Source: a virus
Reading direction: 5' to 3' (one strand)
Virus record (IMG/VR): IMGVR_UViG_3300020202_000062
Location: 1 to 64,000 of that record
Length of the DNA stretch: 64,000 nucleotides
Each line of letters begins with the position of its first letter. The stretch's first letter is position 1. A program made the translations under genes and the position numbers. A model generated the notes under the pieces. It ran no database searches and was not told where the DNA came from. It worked only from the letters and a program-made list of their open reading frames with translations. Of the stretch, positions 7,847 to 13,836 are shown one piece after another.

Positions 7847-8009
7847 TACTACTCTTGGGGTATTCAAAGAGTCTATCGATGGAGCAACAGAAACTGTGAA
7901 CACCACGGGCGGAACAACATTCTTAGAGATACTCATACCAGGCTTAATCCTATTGGGGTTGATTGTCTGGTCTCTAGTTGAGTACACAAAGAATCACAAC
8001 GACGACTAA
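7836..8009 (+). CDS. Single-TM small protein
   Basis: The protein has 57 residues and starts at GTG 7836, with GGAG 7 bases upstream inside the sirtuin end. A polar Thr-rich N terminus (TETVNTTGGTT) precedes one membrane segment (FLEILIPGLILLGLIVWSLV) and a short charged tail. The function is unknown. Confidence 0.7.
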   Translation: MSTSTTLGVFKESIDGATETVNTTGGTTFLEILIPGLILLGLIVWSLVEYTKNHNDD

Positions 8010-8025
8010 GACTCAGCCCCTACAA

Positions 8026-8102
8026 GGGGCGTGAGGCAGCTGGTTGAGCCGCCATTCTTATAAAATGGGATTACGAGACGGGTTCGATTCCCGTACGCCC
8101 TA
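8026..8102 (+). tRNA. tRNA-Ile(TAT)
   Basis: Acceptor GGGGCGT/ACGCCCT, D-arm GGCAGCTGGTTGAGCC, anticodon stem CCATT/AATGG with loop CTTATAA (anticodon TAT), T-arm ACGGG-TTCGATT-CCCGT. No CCA is encoded. It would read the rare AUA codon without the usual lysidine-modified CAT tRNA. Confidence 0.87.
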
Positions 8103-8114
8103 CTCGGAGTACAA

Positions 8115-8372
8115 ATGTTTCTTATCTATTACCTCCTAATCGGCATTGTGCTGTTGCCTTTGTTTGGTAGGTGGGCAATGTACATTGATCGCCTAGATCG
8201 AGGCGCATCTTCATCTGTTGATGGGGACTTGGTTTTTGTTGTGCTCGTCATGGGTGGACTTCTGTGGCCCTTGGGATTCCTTTTGTTCATTGGCTTACAT
8301 ATCTATGTTGCGGCCTCTATAGCACCTAAAGAAAATCTTATGAGTCGATTTATCTTCGGGAGAAAGAAATGA
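8115..8372 (+). CDS. Small membrane protein (about three TM segments)
   Basis: The protein has 85 residues. FLIYYLLIGIVLLPLFG, LVFVVLVMGGLLWPLGFLLF and FIGLHIYVAASIAP are hydrophobic; the end (FIFGRKK) is basic. CGGAG precedes the ATG and the ATGA overlaps the next gene. The function is unknown. Confidence 0.75.
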   Translation: MFLIYYLLIGIVLLPLFGRWAMYIDRLDRGASSSVDGDLVFVVLVMGGLLWPLGFLLFIGLHIYVAASIAPKENLMSRFIFGRKK

Positions 8373-8584
8373 AGGTCTGCGATGTGTGCATGCAGAAGGG
8401 TGATCTTAAAGATGTCGAGTGCCAACTAATTGTTGGTAGCGATGTCACCAGGATCCGATCTACCGAAGTCTGTCCAACCTGTATCGGCAAACTGCGATGG
8501 TCCTTCGATGGGGGCATCAAAAAGATGGCAGAGTTCAAACAGGTCGAGGAACGTTACTATGACCGTCTCTGGTCTAAAAAGTAA
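8369..8584 (+). CDS. Small zinc-ribbon protein
   Basis: The protein has 71 residues. CDVCMQKG and CPTCIGK, about 30 residues apart, form a four-cysteine ribbon resembling other phage YgiT/rubredoxin-like mini-proteins. Its stop TAA abuts tRNA-Ser. The function is unknown. Confidence 0.78.
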   Translation: MKVCDVCMQKGDLKDVECQLIVGSDVTRIRSTEVCPTCIGKLRWSFDGGIKKMAEFKQVEERYYDRLWSKK

Positions 8585-8672
8585 GGAAAGTTGGCCGAAC
8601 GGTAAGGCACCGGATTGCTAATCCGAGATCTCTCGCAAGGGGGAACAGGTTCAACTCCTGTACTTTCCGCCA
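8585..8672 (+). tRNA. tRNA-Ser(GCT)
   Basis: Acceptor GGAAAGT/ACTTTCC, anticodon loop TTGCTAA (GCT), long variable arm typical of serine tRNAs (TCTCTCGCAAGGGGG), T-loop TTCAACT, discriminator G and CCA. Confidence 0.9.
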
Positions 8673-8673
8673 C

Positions 8674-8788
8674 GGGACGTGAGCGACAGGGTCGTCGCGG
8701 GGCACCGCGTCTACGGGTTCGATTCCCGTTCGGTCCACTTCTTGGGCCGCTCTGGGCAGAGTAGGGGTTCGAGTCCCCCACGTTCCAC
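8674..8788 (+). pseudogene. Degenerate or nested tRNA remnants
   Basis: The acceptor-like GGGACGT (8674-8680) pairs with ACGTTCC about 100 bases downstream, and two T-arm-like blocks (ACGGG-TTCGATT-CCCGT, and GGGG-TTCGAGT-CCCC) lie between. Neither block has a normal 7-base anticodon loop: the first offers only a 4-base loop in CGCGG-GGCA-CCGCG. This looks like two tRNA genes merged by deletion, or one tRNA with an insert. Confidence 0.5.
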
Positions 8789-8789
8789 T

Positions 8790-8879
8790 GGAGGGTTGAC
8801 AGAAATGGCAATCGTGCCGGTCTTGAAAACCGAGGCCTCTCGCAAGGGAGTGGGGGTTCGAATCCCTTGCCCTCCGCCA
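8790..8879 (+). tRNA. tRNA-Ser(TGA)
   Basis: Acceptor GGAGGGT/GCCCTCC, anticodon loop CTTGAAA (TGA), long variable arm (CCTCTCGCAAGGGAG), T-loop TTCGAAT, discriminator G, CCA at 8877-8879. The final A starts the next gene's ATG. Confidence 0.9.
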
Positions 8880-9091
8880 TGAGAAAAGAAAATGCAGTCA
8901 TCATAGAACCAGATGGTTCGTTTGAGCGACCGTTTACAGACAAACGAGATCCACGGATCGAACTGGGCCATCATTTCAAGCGGGGCGACATGATCTATGT
9001 CGTATCGCACATTAGTCACGACGGTATGATTATGGATCCTCCAAAAGGAAACAAAATCTACGTCCGTTATTATTATCCATGGGAAACCTAA
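8879..9091 (+). CDS. Hypothetical protein starting in tRNA CCA
   Basis: The protein has 70 residues beginning MRKENAVIIEPDGSFER, with KRGDMIYVVSHISHDG and an aromatic end (VRYYYPW). The ATG shares its A with the CCA of tRNA-Ser (CCATGAG), the same arrangement as the GNAT gene at 5357 and the gene at 12382. No family was recognised. Confidence 0.7.
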   Translation: MRKENAVIIEPDGSFERPFTDKRDPRIELGHHFKRGDMIYVVSHISHDGMIMDPPKGNKIYVRYYYPWET

Positions 9092-9092
9092 A

Positions 9093-9386
9093 ATGGCATT
9101 CGACTACATCTATATCTCGACCGATCTTAAGGTTCTAGGGCGCAAAGTCCAAGACGAGTATCATACTGAAGATGGTGGGCAGATGCTCGGCAGGGGTGGA
9201 TCTATTGAGCGCTGTATGGAGATTGCTAACTACTGGTTGCGTTGCGAACCAATTCCCTACGGAGTGAAGTATAGTACCGACTTAGAGATCCCTATGGTGA
9301 TTCAGCGCGAGACTACCACTATGCCAATAGAAGAATGGCTAGAGCAGATGGCCGACATACGAGCACAGTTTAATAAAGTTGGCTGA
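9093..9386 (+). CDS. Hypothetical protein
   Basis: The protein has 97 residues, begins MAFDYIYISTDLKVLGRKVQ and contains SIERCMEIANYWLRCEPIPYG and EEWLEQMADIRAQF. It is a soluble mixed alpha/beta protein with no recognised family. It starts 1 base after the previous stop and overlaps the next frame by 8 bases. Confidence 0.75.
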   Translation: MAFDYIYISTDLKVLGRKVQDEYHTEDGGQMLGRGGSIERCMEIANYWLRCEPIPYGVKYSTDLEIPMVIQRETTTMPIEEWLEQMADIRAQFNKVG

Positions 9387-9567
9387 GATATTCGAACTAG
9401 TTCAGTTAAATAGATATGGGCGCACGGATATCCTCATTGTGGGCGGCAATAAAGACGGCCTTACTAAACTGCGACGTAAACATGGATACGGGGATAGTTG
9501 GGTACGAGACTACACCGGCAAACCAGTCGAGTTCCCTAAGCGAGGACAGTCCTCTCGCCAACGGTGA
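9379..9567 (+). CDS. Hypothetical protein (TTG start)
   Basis: The protein has 62 residues (MAEIFELVQLNRYGRTDILI). TTG 9379 is the only plausible start and its ribosome-binding site is weak. The last 13 bases form one arm of a long hairpin RNA (9555-9641), so translation should compete with that fold. No family was recognised. Confidence 0.55.
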   Translation: MAEIFELVQLNRYGRTDILIVGGNKDGLTKLRRKHGYGDSWVRDYTGKPVEFPKRGQSSRQR

Positions 9568-9641
9568 GTAGTATAGATAAGTTTTCTCTGAAGCTTTGAT
9601 AGCTTCCGTCTATCTGGGTAGAGTACTCACGTCTCTGGCGA
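9555..9641 (+). ncRNA. Putative structured RNA, long multi-part hairpin
   Basis: The region has nested perfect stems TCGCCA/TGGCGA (9555-9560, 9636-9641), GTGAGTA/TACTCAC (9564-9570, 9624-9630), AGATA/TATCT (9575-9579, 9611-9615) and GAAGC/GCTTC (9590-9594, 9602-9606), the last with a 7-base loop TTTGATA. No T-arm or known RNA family was recognised, and no gene occupies 9568-9682. Confidence 0.5.
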
Positions 9642-9682
9642 AGAACTTCGACTAGTTGACAGTTTATCACACGGGACCAAAC

Positions 9683-9853
9683 ATGGCCATTAAGATCAAG
9701 GCAGAAAAACCGACCTATCGGATATACTGTGAAGAGTGCAACAAGAGTCACGGTGGTCTCACTCTCGAAGAAGCAAAGAAGAATGCCGCATGGCACAACG
9801 GTTACCATAACGATGAGTTAGACATAATCCGAATACTTTCAAGCCATCGATAG
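9683..9853 (+). CDS. Small protein with CxxC
   Basis: The protein has 56 residues: MAIKIKAEKPTYRIYCEECN, then GGLTLEEAKKNAAWHNGYHND. One CEEC pair plus histidines could bind zinc. ATG 9683 is chosen over an upstream TTG, which has no Shine-Dalgarno. The function is unknown. Confidence 0.65.
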   Translation: MAIKIKAEKPTYRIYCEECNKSHGGLTLEEAKKNAAWHNGYHNDELDIIRILSSHR

Positions 9854-9860
9854 TAATCTA

Positions 9861-9932
9861 GCACCTCTAGCTCAATGGCAGAGCTACGGACTTTTAATCC
9901 GTTGGTTCTGGGTTCGAATCCCAGGGGGTGTA
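9861..9932 (+). tRNA. tRNA-Lys(TTT)
   Basis: Acceptor GCACCTC/GGGGTGT (with G-U pairs), D-arm GCTCAATGGCAGAGC, anticodon stem ACGGA/TCCGT with loop CTTTTAA (TTT), T-arm CTGGG-TTCGAAT-CCCAG. No CCA. Confidence 0.92.
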
Positions 9933-9935
9933 CTT

Positions 9936-10100
9936 ATGGAAGATAATGTATGTCTCGTCTGTAGCAAGACGATTATAGGTATCGGCGTAAACGTCAAGAA
10001 CTGCTGGTGGAGAGTTGGAGACAACGGCCAGATGGAACAAGCCAATGAAGATGGCCTTGTTTGCCTGCGTTGCCTACGAAAAGAACTTGCGGAGGCGTAA
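9936..10100 (+). CDS. Small zinc-ribbon protein
   Basis: The protein has 54 residues. CLVCSK at residues 6-9 and CLRCLRK near residue 43 give a CxxC...CxxC ribbon. Its TAA overlaps the next ATG (TAATG). The function is unknown. Confidence 0.72.
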   Translation: MEDNVCLVCSKTIIGIGVNVKNCWWRVGDNGQMEQANEDGLVCLRCLRKELAEA

Positions 10101-10276
10101 TGTCTCTACGTGAGCACTTCACTGAAGACGGCAGGCCAAAGACGGGCTTCAGAGACGAGCAAGTAGTTGCAGAGGCTGTAGAGAACATTCGAGAGTTCGA
10201 GCCAGACAAAAACATCGACTATTACACCTGCTCATTCTGTGGCGAATACCACATCGGAACTTGGAAGAAGAAATGA
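10100..10276 (+). CDS. Small zinc-knuckle-like protein
   Basis: The protein has 58 residues with FTEDGRPKTGFRDEQVVAEA and a C-terminal YYTCSFCGEYHIGTW that carries CxxC plus His. ATG 10100 (TAATG) is used; upstream in-frame codons lie in the previous gene. The function is unknown. Confidence 0.72.
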   Translation: MSLREHFTEDGRPKTGFRDEQVVAEAVENIREFEPDKNIDYYTCSFCGEYHIGTWKKK

Positions 10277-10446
10277 TCATCAATACGCTGATTACATTAG
10301 GTATATTTGCAGCGCTTGCTCTAGTGATCACCCTCATGATCATATGGCCTCCACTCATACTTGGGATAGCGGCTGCTCCTGCGTTTATGATGGTGTACTT
10401 ATTTGTAGATGAGGAAAGGAGAGGGCGTGCACGACGATCTAGGTGA
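10273..10446 (+). CDS. Small two-TM membrane protein
   Basis: The protein has 57 residues. Hydrophobic IINTLITLGIFAALALVITL and IIWPPLILGIAAAPAFMMVY are followed by an Arg-rich tail (EERRGRARRSR). ATG 10273 forms an ATGA overlap and has GGAAG upstream. It overlaps the Thg1-like gene by 20 bases. Confidence 0.7.
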   Translation: MIINTLITLGIFAALALVITLMIIWPPLILGIAAAPAFMMVYLFVDEERRGRARRSR

Positions 10447-11191
10447 TCGGATGAAACGGTACGAGCATGTGACTCGCGCCTACCTTCCTCGCCGTACATA
10501 TACAATCGTTCGTGTAGATGGTCGCGCTTTCCACACCCTCACCAAGGGCTGTGAACGTCCGTATGACGAGAATCTAGCGGACTACATGGATCTGACTGCT
10601 GTGGCTCTCTGCAAAGAGATGGCAGGTGCACAGTTTGCATTCGTGCAGTCTGATGAGATCTCTGTTCTTCTGACAGATTTTGCTTCGACGCACACTGAGC
10701 CTTGGTTCGGCGGCAATATCCAGAAGATCTGTTCCATCTCAGCAGCAGTAGCAACCGCCGCGTTCAACAACTATTGGTGGCCTGCTGCGCCATGGCAGGA
10801 CTTTAGAGGTACTGCTTATTTCGATTCCCGTGTATTCACCATACCTGACCCAACCGAAGTGCACAACTACTTCGTTTGGCGACAGAAGGATGCTACACGG
10901 AATTCGATCTCAATGGCCGCACAGTCCCATTTCAGCCACGCTGAATTGCAAGGACTGTCTTCTGATGCACTGCAAGAAAAGATGTGGGTAGAAAAAGATG
11001 TCAACTGGAACAACTATCCAGTAGGCTTCAAGCGCGGTCGTTTGATCCGCAAGGTGTCGTACGAGCGAGTGATTCCCGCAGTGAATGGTGCACCTGAAAA
11101 GGTTGTTCCATCGTGGCGCTGGGCTTCGACTGAGCCAGATGTATTTACGGCATCAGAACAATTAAAGGAACTTATTCCTTCATACTCTTGA
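10427..11191 (+). CDS. thg1: Thg1-like tRNA 3'-5' polymerase / tRNA-His guanylyltransferase family
   Basis: The protein has 254 residues. MHDDLGDRMKRYE, RRTYTIVRVDGRAFHTLTKG with metal-binding Asp residues, and FVQSDEISVLLTDF are the palm-domain signatures of Thg1/TLP enzymes, which add nucleotides to the 5' end of tRNA in the 3'-5' direction. GTG 10427 with GGAG 5 bases upstream is preferred to ATG 10409. With tRNA genes around it and an RNA ligase at 40 kb, it may repair or edit tRNA 5' ends. The substrate is inferred. Confidence 0.92.
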   Translation: MHDDLGDRMKRYEHVTRAYLPRRTYTIVRVDGRAFHTLTKGCERPYDENLADYMDLTAVALCKEMAGAQFAFVQSDEISVLLTDFASTHTEPWFGGNIQKICSISAAVATAAFNNYWWPAAPWQDFRGTAYFDSRVFTIPDPTEVHNYFVWRQKDATRNSISMAAQSHFSHAELQGLSSDALQEKMWVEKDVNWNNYPVGFKRGRLIRKVSYERVIPAVNGAPEKVVPSWRWASTEPDVFTASEQLKELIPSYS

Positions 11192-11212
11192 GATCTATGA
11201 TACTATAGATCT
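11191..11212 (+). repeat. Perfect inverted repeat before tmRNA
   Basis: AGATCTAT (11191-11198) and ATAGATCT (11205-11212) form an 8-bp arm pair with a 6-base spacer. It lies between the thg1 stop and the tmRNA 5' end. It could be a processing hairpin or an operator. It lacks a U-tract, so it is not a standard terminator. Confidence 0.6.
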
Positions 11213-11217
11213 CTCAC

Positions 11218-11592
11218 GGGGCCGACAGGCATCGACTTCGGTAAACTGAGTATCGATTTGCAACCCGAGTTCGTTGACAGACTCGTTAAACAGTTGACAA
11301 AAAACAAATGCAGATGAGAACCTGCTAGTTGCTGCCTAGTCTTCGGATTAGTAAACAGTAACTCTGTTAGTCCAAGAGACCGAACGGGGCTTGATCCAAA
11401 TGCCTGGCAACAGAATTGGATTTGACAAGCGGGAAAGACCCTTGACTCTGAGGAAAAGACTCCAGTGACTTCTAGGAATGAGACTAGACGAACGAGACCC
11501 GCTCGGTGCTAGCGTCAAGGCAGAACTCGGGAATGGTTGTATCGGAAAGATATGATGGCCGAAACACGGGGGTTCGATTCCCCCCGGCTCCA
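11218..11592 (+). ncRNA. ssrA: tmRNA (SsrA RNA)
   Basis: The 5' end GGGGCCGACAGGCATCGACT and 3' end with T-arm (TTCGATT loop) plus CGGCTCC form the tRNA-like domain; acceptor GGGGCCG pairs with CGGCTCC. A tag frame ends at TAG 11337-11339 and reads ADENLLVAA for the last nine codons. It stays open back to CAA 11298, so the resume codon lies within 11298-11312. Length is about 375 bases. It rescues stalled ribosomes and tags products for proteolysis. No CCA is encoded. Confidence 0.93.
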
Positions 11593-11595
11593 CTT

Positions 11596-11718
11596 ATGAT
11601 AGAAAAAGAGCAATATCAAGGTCCGGATGGTGGGTACTCTTCTATCGAAGATGTACGAAACGAAACTCGGGCTAGGTTTTTCAAGAGCAACGAGGAAGAC
11701 GATGTGCAAAGCGAATGA
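11596..11718 (+). CDS. Very small acidic protein
   Basis: The protein has 40 residues: MIEKEQYQGPDGGYSSIEDV, then RNETRARFFKSNEEDDVQSE. The start ATG is 4 bases after tmRNA and no strong Shine-Dalgarno is visible; upstream in-frame codons are inside tmRNA. It overlaps the next mini-gene by 17 bases. Confidence 0.5.
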   Translation: MIEKEQYQGPDGGYSSIEDVRNETRARFFKSNEEDDVQSE

Positions 11719-11788
11719 TTGCAAGAACTTAGCAGTAGGATTAGGTCTATGTTCGAAGCATCTAGCAGAGCACTTCAAGGGTCTGTAG
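11702..11788 (+). CDS. 28-residue Cys-containing mini-protein
   Basis: ATG 11702 follows GAGGAAG. The product is MCKANDCKNLAVGLGLCSKH, then LAEHFKGL. C2, C7, C17 and H20 could form one zinc site. It ends inside the acceptor stem of the following tRNA. It is a small-protein candidate and needs expression evidence. Confidence 0.45.
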   Translation: MCKANDCKNLAVGLGLCSKHLAEHFKGL

Positions 11789-11854
11789 CCCAATGGCAGA
11801 GGCACATGCCTTAGGAGCATGCAAGTGTGGGTTCGAATCCCACCAGACCTACCA
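11779..11854 (+). tRNA. tRNA with Leu anticodon TAG and short variable loop
   Basis: Acceptor GGGTCTG/CAGACCT, anticodon stem CATGC/GCATG with loop CTTAGGA (TAG, reads CUA), variable loop of only 5 bases (CAAGT), T-arm GTGGG-TTCGAAT-CCCAC, discriminator A and CCA. Bacterial leucine tRNAs normally have a long variable arm, so its charging identity is uncertain. Confidence 0.85.
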
Positions 11855-11856
11855 AT

Positions 11857-11930
11857 GGACGTGTCGCCAAGCGGTCTAAGGCACCGGCTTTACACGCCGA
11901 CATCCGCAGGTTCGAATCCTGCCACGTCTA
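11857..11930 (+). tRNA. tRNA-Val(TAC)
   Basis: Acceptor GGACGTG/CACGTCT, D-arm GCCAAGCGGTCTAAGGC, anticodon loop TTTACAC (TAC), T-arm GCAGG-TTCGAAT-CCTGC. No CCA. Confidence 0.9.
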
Positions 11931-11932
11931 CT

Positions 11933-12151
11933 ATGGGATTTAGAATAATCGAACCTAAACAAGTACCGCATAATTGCGAACGACCCAATCTGCTTAGCGG
12001 TACGTTCTCAAGAGATGGTAAAATGTATTCTGTCGGAACAAAGATCGAATGTGATGTTTGTGATGCAGTATGGGAAATAAAGAGTTGGTATCAATACAAC
12101 GAATCTGGGTACCAGTGGCAGAAGATCAAACAAGGTAGGCTAGACTACTAA
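11933..12151 (+). CDS. Small protein with CxxC
   Basis: The protein has 72 residues. MGFRIIEPKQVPHNCERPNL, KIECDVCDAVWEI and a C-terminal SGYQWQKIKQGRLDY suggest a zinc-ribbon-like fold, loosely similar to the protein at 26734 (SYECDLCKKSHGF). ATG 11933 follows the tRNA by 2 bases. The function is unknown. Confidence 0.7.
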   Translation: MGFRIIEPKQVPHNCERPNLLSGTFSRDGKMYSVGTKIECDVCDAVWEIKSWYQYNESGYQWQKIKQGRLDY

Positions 12152-12155
12152 CATT

Positions 12156-12226
12156 GCACCGGTGCCCGAGCGGCTAGGGGGCGGTTTGCAACACCGACTA
12201 CGTGGGTTCGAATCCCGCCTGGTGCT
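12156..12226 (+). tRNA. tRNA-Cys(GCA)
   Basis: Acceptor GCACCGG/CTGGTGC, anticodon loop TTGCAAC (GCA), T-loop TTCGAAT, discriminator T (U73 is the usual CysRS identity base). No CCA. Confidence 0.9.
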
Positions 12227-12243
12227 CTAAAAAGGTATGGTCT

Positions 12244-12300
12244 CCTATAGTTGGTTACTATAGGCACAGTCCGTGGAGAATTCACCACCTCGCGATGGAC
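12244..12300 (+). other. Two adjacent RNA hairpins between tRNAs
   Basis: CCTATAGT/ACTATAGG (12244-12251, 12257-12264) has a TGGTT loop. GTGG/CCAC (12273-12276, 12285-12288) is nested in GTCC/GGAC (12269-12272, 12297-12300). No reading frame or tRNA explains 12227-12304. It may be a processing element or an eroded tRNA. Confidence 0.45.
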
Positions 12301-12304
12301 ACAA

Positions 12305-12382
12305 CTACCCGTAGCGCAGTTTGGTCAGCGCGCCTGCTTTGGGAGCAGGAGGCCGCAGGTTCGAATCCTGCCGGGTAGACCA
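12305..12382 (+). tRNA. tRNA-Pro(TGG)
   Basis: Acceptor CTACCCG/CGGGTAG, anticodon stem CCTGC/GCAGG with loop TTTGGGA (TGG), T-arm GCAGG-TTCGAAT-CCTGC, discriminator A, CCA 12380-12382. The last A is also the A of the next ATG. Confidence 0.93.
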
Positions 12383-12525
12383 TGACAATTAGATTGAATC
12401 GTAACCGATACCCCTATTCAAGCAGTGCGCTTCGGAGATGGGGTCCTATTGCTGCTATAGTGGTGATCGTAGCAATCATCACAGCAGTAGTCCTCGCCGG
12501 TGGATCATCTATTCATAGATCCTGA
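12382..12525 (+). CDS. Single-TM small protein starting in tRNA CCA
   Basis: The protein has 47 residues: a basic N terminus (MTIRLNRNRYPYSSSALRRW) and one TM helix (GPIAAIVVIVAIITAVVLAG), then SSIHRS. The ATG is formed with the last A of tRNA-Pro (CCATGAC), the third such case in the window. The function is unknown. Confidence 0.65.
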   Translation: MTIRLNRNRYPYSSSALRRWGPIAAIVVIVAIITAVVLAGGSSIHRS

Positions 12526-12567
12526 AGGCTCATACGTCTTCACGTGTCCAGGCCCGTATAGGTAGAA

Positions 12568-12894
12568 ATGGAAAGTCCAGAAGAGATCCTATCCGACTAC
12601 ATTGTTAAGAAGTCTGGCTGGGACGACAACGCACACACGCGCAAGTTTGGGTGCACTGTCACAGCATCTAATGTAGTCGTCGGTACGGATGGTGACGGGT
12701 GCTGTGAGATGTGCTACAGTGAATACGCTGCGATCTTCTATGATCTAGAGTGCACGTGTCCAGCACAGGTGCCACAGAAGAAGAACCCAGAGAAGATGAC
12801 GGCCAACACAAACCGTGTCAACTTTAAGCGGGCATCGTTTAGTGCATACGACTTTCCGCTGCTTGATCTAGTCAACCATGTTCTAAGGACATAA
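12568..12894 (+). CDS. Cys-rich hypothetical protein
   Basis: The protein has 108 residues. EEILSDYIVKKSGWDDNAH precedes a Cys cluster (GDGCCEMCYSEYA, then ECTCPAQVPQKK) and a C-terminal SAYDFPLLDLVNHVLRT. It probably binds zinc. AGGTAG precedes ATG 12568. No family was recognised. Confidence 0.78.
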   Translation: MESPEEILSDYIVKKSGWDDNAHTRKFGCTVTASNVVVGTDGDGCCEMCYSEYAAIFYDLECTCPAQVPQKKNPEKMTANTNRVNFKRASFSAYDFPLLDLVNHVLRT

Positions 12895-12903
12895 ATAACA
12901 CGA

Positions 12904-12976
12904 TCCGGTAGGGCGGGACGGTGACCGCACCTGGCTCATAATCAGGATAATGTGGGTTCGATTCCCATTGCCGGTA
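12904..12976 (+). tRNA. tRNA with CAT anticodon (Met or Ile2)
   Basis: D-arm GCGG/CCGC, anticodon stem CCTGG/TCAGG with loop CTCATAA (CAT), T-loop TTCGATT. Acceptor TCCGGTA/TGCCGGT leaves the 1-72 pair open (T-T), a feature associated with initiator tRNA. It lacks the initiator GGG/CCC stem pairs, so it may be an elongator Met or lysidine-type Ile tRNA. Confidence 0.8.
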
Positions 12977-12983
12977 CTAAAAT

Positions 12984-13008
12984 CCCCAAGTGACCATTCA
13001 CAAGGGGG
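12984..13008 (+). promoter_or_regulatory. Hairpin masking a ribosome-binding site
   Basis: CCCC (12984-12987) pairs with GGGG (13004-13007), and GTGA/TCAC is nested around CCAT. The 3' arm contains AAGGGGG, the Shine-Dalgarno for ATG 13015. It could reduce hemerythrin translation unless melted. Confidence 0.5.
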
Positions 13009-13014
13009 TTATAT

Positions 13015-13425
13015 ATGACTAGTGATATTGTAGATCTGATCCGAATGGATCATAAAGCCGTAGAGGAACTCTTCGCAAAAGTGAGGACATGTCACTCTAG
13101 GCCAGACAAACTGCACCTAGCGGATAAGATCGCTATGGAACTCATGAAGCACATGGCTGCTGAAGAGAATGTAGTTTACCCCCATCTTCCTTTCGAAATG
13201 CGCCAACATGCTAAAGAAGAGCATTGTGACGCTCGTGAGTTCATCGACCGCATAATAACTGGCGTAGGTGATCTAGATACAACTCTAGAATCACTACACG
13301 AAGCCATTGTACATCATGTGGAAGAAGAAGAAACTGACATGATTCCGTGGTTGTGCAACAATCGCGAGCATCTAGACCTAGACAGTATGGGTGTCAAGTT
13401 CGAAGAGTTCAAGAAGGGGGTGTAA
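13015..13425 (+). CDS. Hemerythrin-like HHE cation-binding protein
   Basis: The protein has 136 residues and is all helical. DLIRMDHKAVEELFAKV, ELMKHMAAEENVVYPHL, AKEEHCDAREFIDRI and HEAIVHHVEEEETDMIPWL supply the spaced His/Glu ligands of the HHE fold, which binds a di-iron centre or senses oxygen or nitric oxide. A start after AAGGGGG is clear. It is unusual cargo for a phage and may act in redox or iron protection. The function in infection is unknown. Confidence 0.9.
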   Translation: MTSDIVDLIRMDHKAVEELFAKVRTCHSRPDKLHLADKIAMELMKHMAAEENVVYPHLPFEMRQHAKEEHCDAREFIDRIITGVGDLDTTLESLHEAIVHHVEEEETDMIPWLCNNREHLDLDSMGVKFEEFKKGV

Positions 13426-13487
13426 TGAATATCATTGCAGTCATTCTCATTGTTCTTCTAATCCTGATTCTTTTAGGCGCTCTGTAG
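13425..13487 (+). CDS. 20-residue single-TM peptide
   Basis: ATG 13425 is in TAATG and has GGGGG 5 bases upstream. The product MNIIAVILIVLLILILLGAL is one membrane helix with no soluble part. The spacing and coupling to the hemerythrin gene support translation, but length alone makes it tentative. Confidence 0.5.
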   Translation: MNIIAVILIVLLILILLGAL

Positions 13488-13498
13488 AGAGGTAAGTT

Positions 13499-13825
13499 GT
13501 GCCCGATTGTAGGCGAAAGCCAAAGCGTTCTTGTATCAATTGCGGCACAACTTACGTAGTGGATTTCTGCTGCGAGAAGGAAGCGCAGATAACCTGTCTA
13601 GATTGCTTCTATAAGGTATGCGAAGTGGGCATAGCCGAACAGAAGAAAAAGAAGAAGGATATCTGGAAGATGGCATTTGACGATGTCGTCAAATCTGGTA
13701 AAATAGTCTACAAGAACGACTATATCAAGGATTACACTACGTTACAGATTCCAAATGAGTATCTCTACGCACACTGGAATAGTGCGACAACAAATACTAC
13801 GTCAACGTTTGTAAATCCTTACTAA
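13499..13825 (+). CDS. Zinc-ribbon protein
   Basis: The protein has 108 residues and starts at GTG 13499 with AGAGG upstream. CRRK, CINCGTTYVV, CCEKEAQ and CLDCFYKVC form a zinc-binding N-terminal half, followed by a Lys-rich segment (QKKKKKDIWKMAFDDVV). It precedes the initiator-like tRNA. The function is unknown. Confidence 0.75.
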   Translation: MPDCRRKPKRSCINCGTTYVVDFCCEKEAQITCLDCFYKVCEVGIAEQKKKKKDIWKMAFDDVVKSGKIVYKNDYIKDYTTLQIPNEYLYAHWNSATTNTTSTFVNPY

Positions 13826-13836
13826 TACAAGATCGA

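Noticed and set aside
8879-9019. Minus-strand frames across the tRNA-Ser block
   Set aside because: They encode reversed tRNA consensus (for example NGNRTRRRG-like repeats), a common artefact over tRNA genes.
9656-9684. TTGACA as a promoter for the 9683 gene
   Set aside because: The hexamer at 17-base distance is AAACAT, a poor -10, and the site lies right after the structured RNA.
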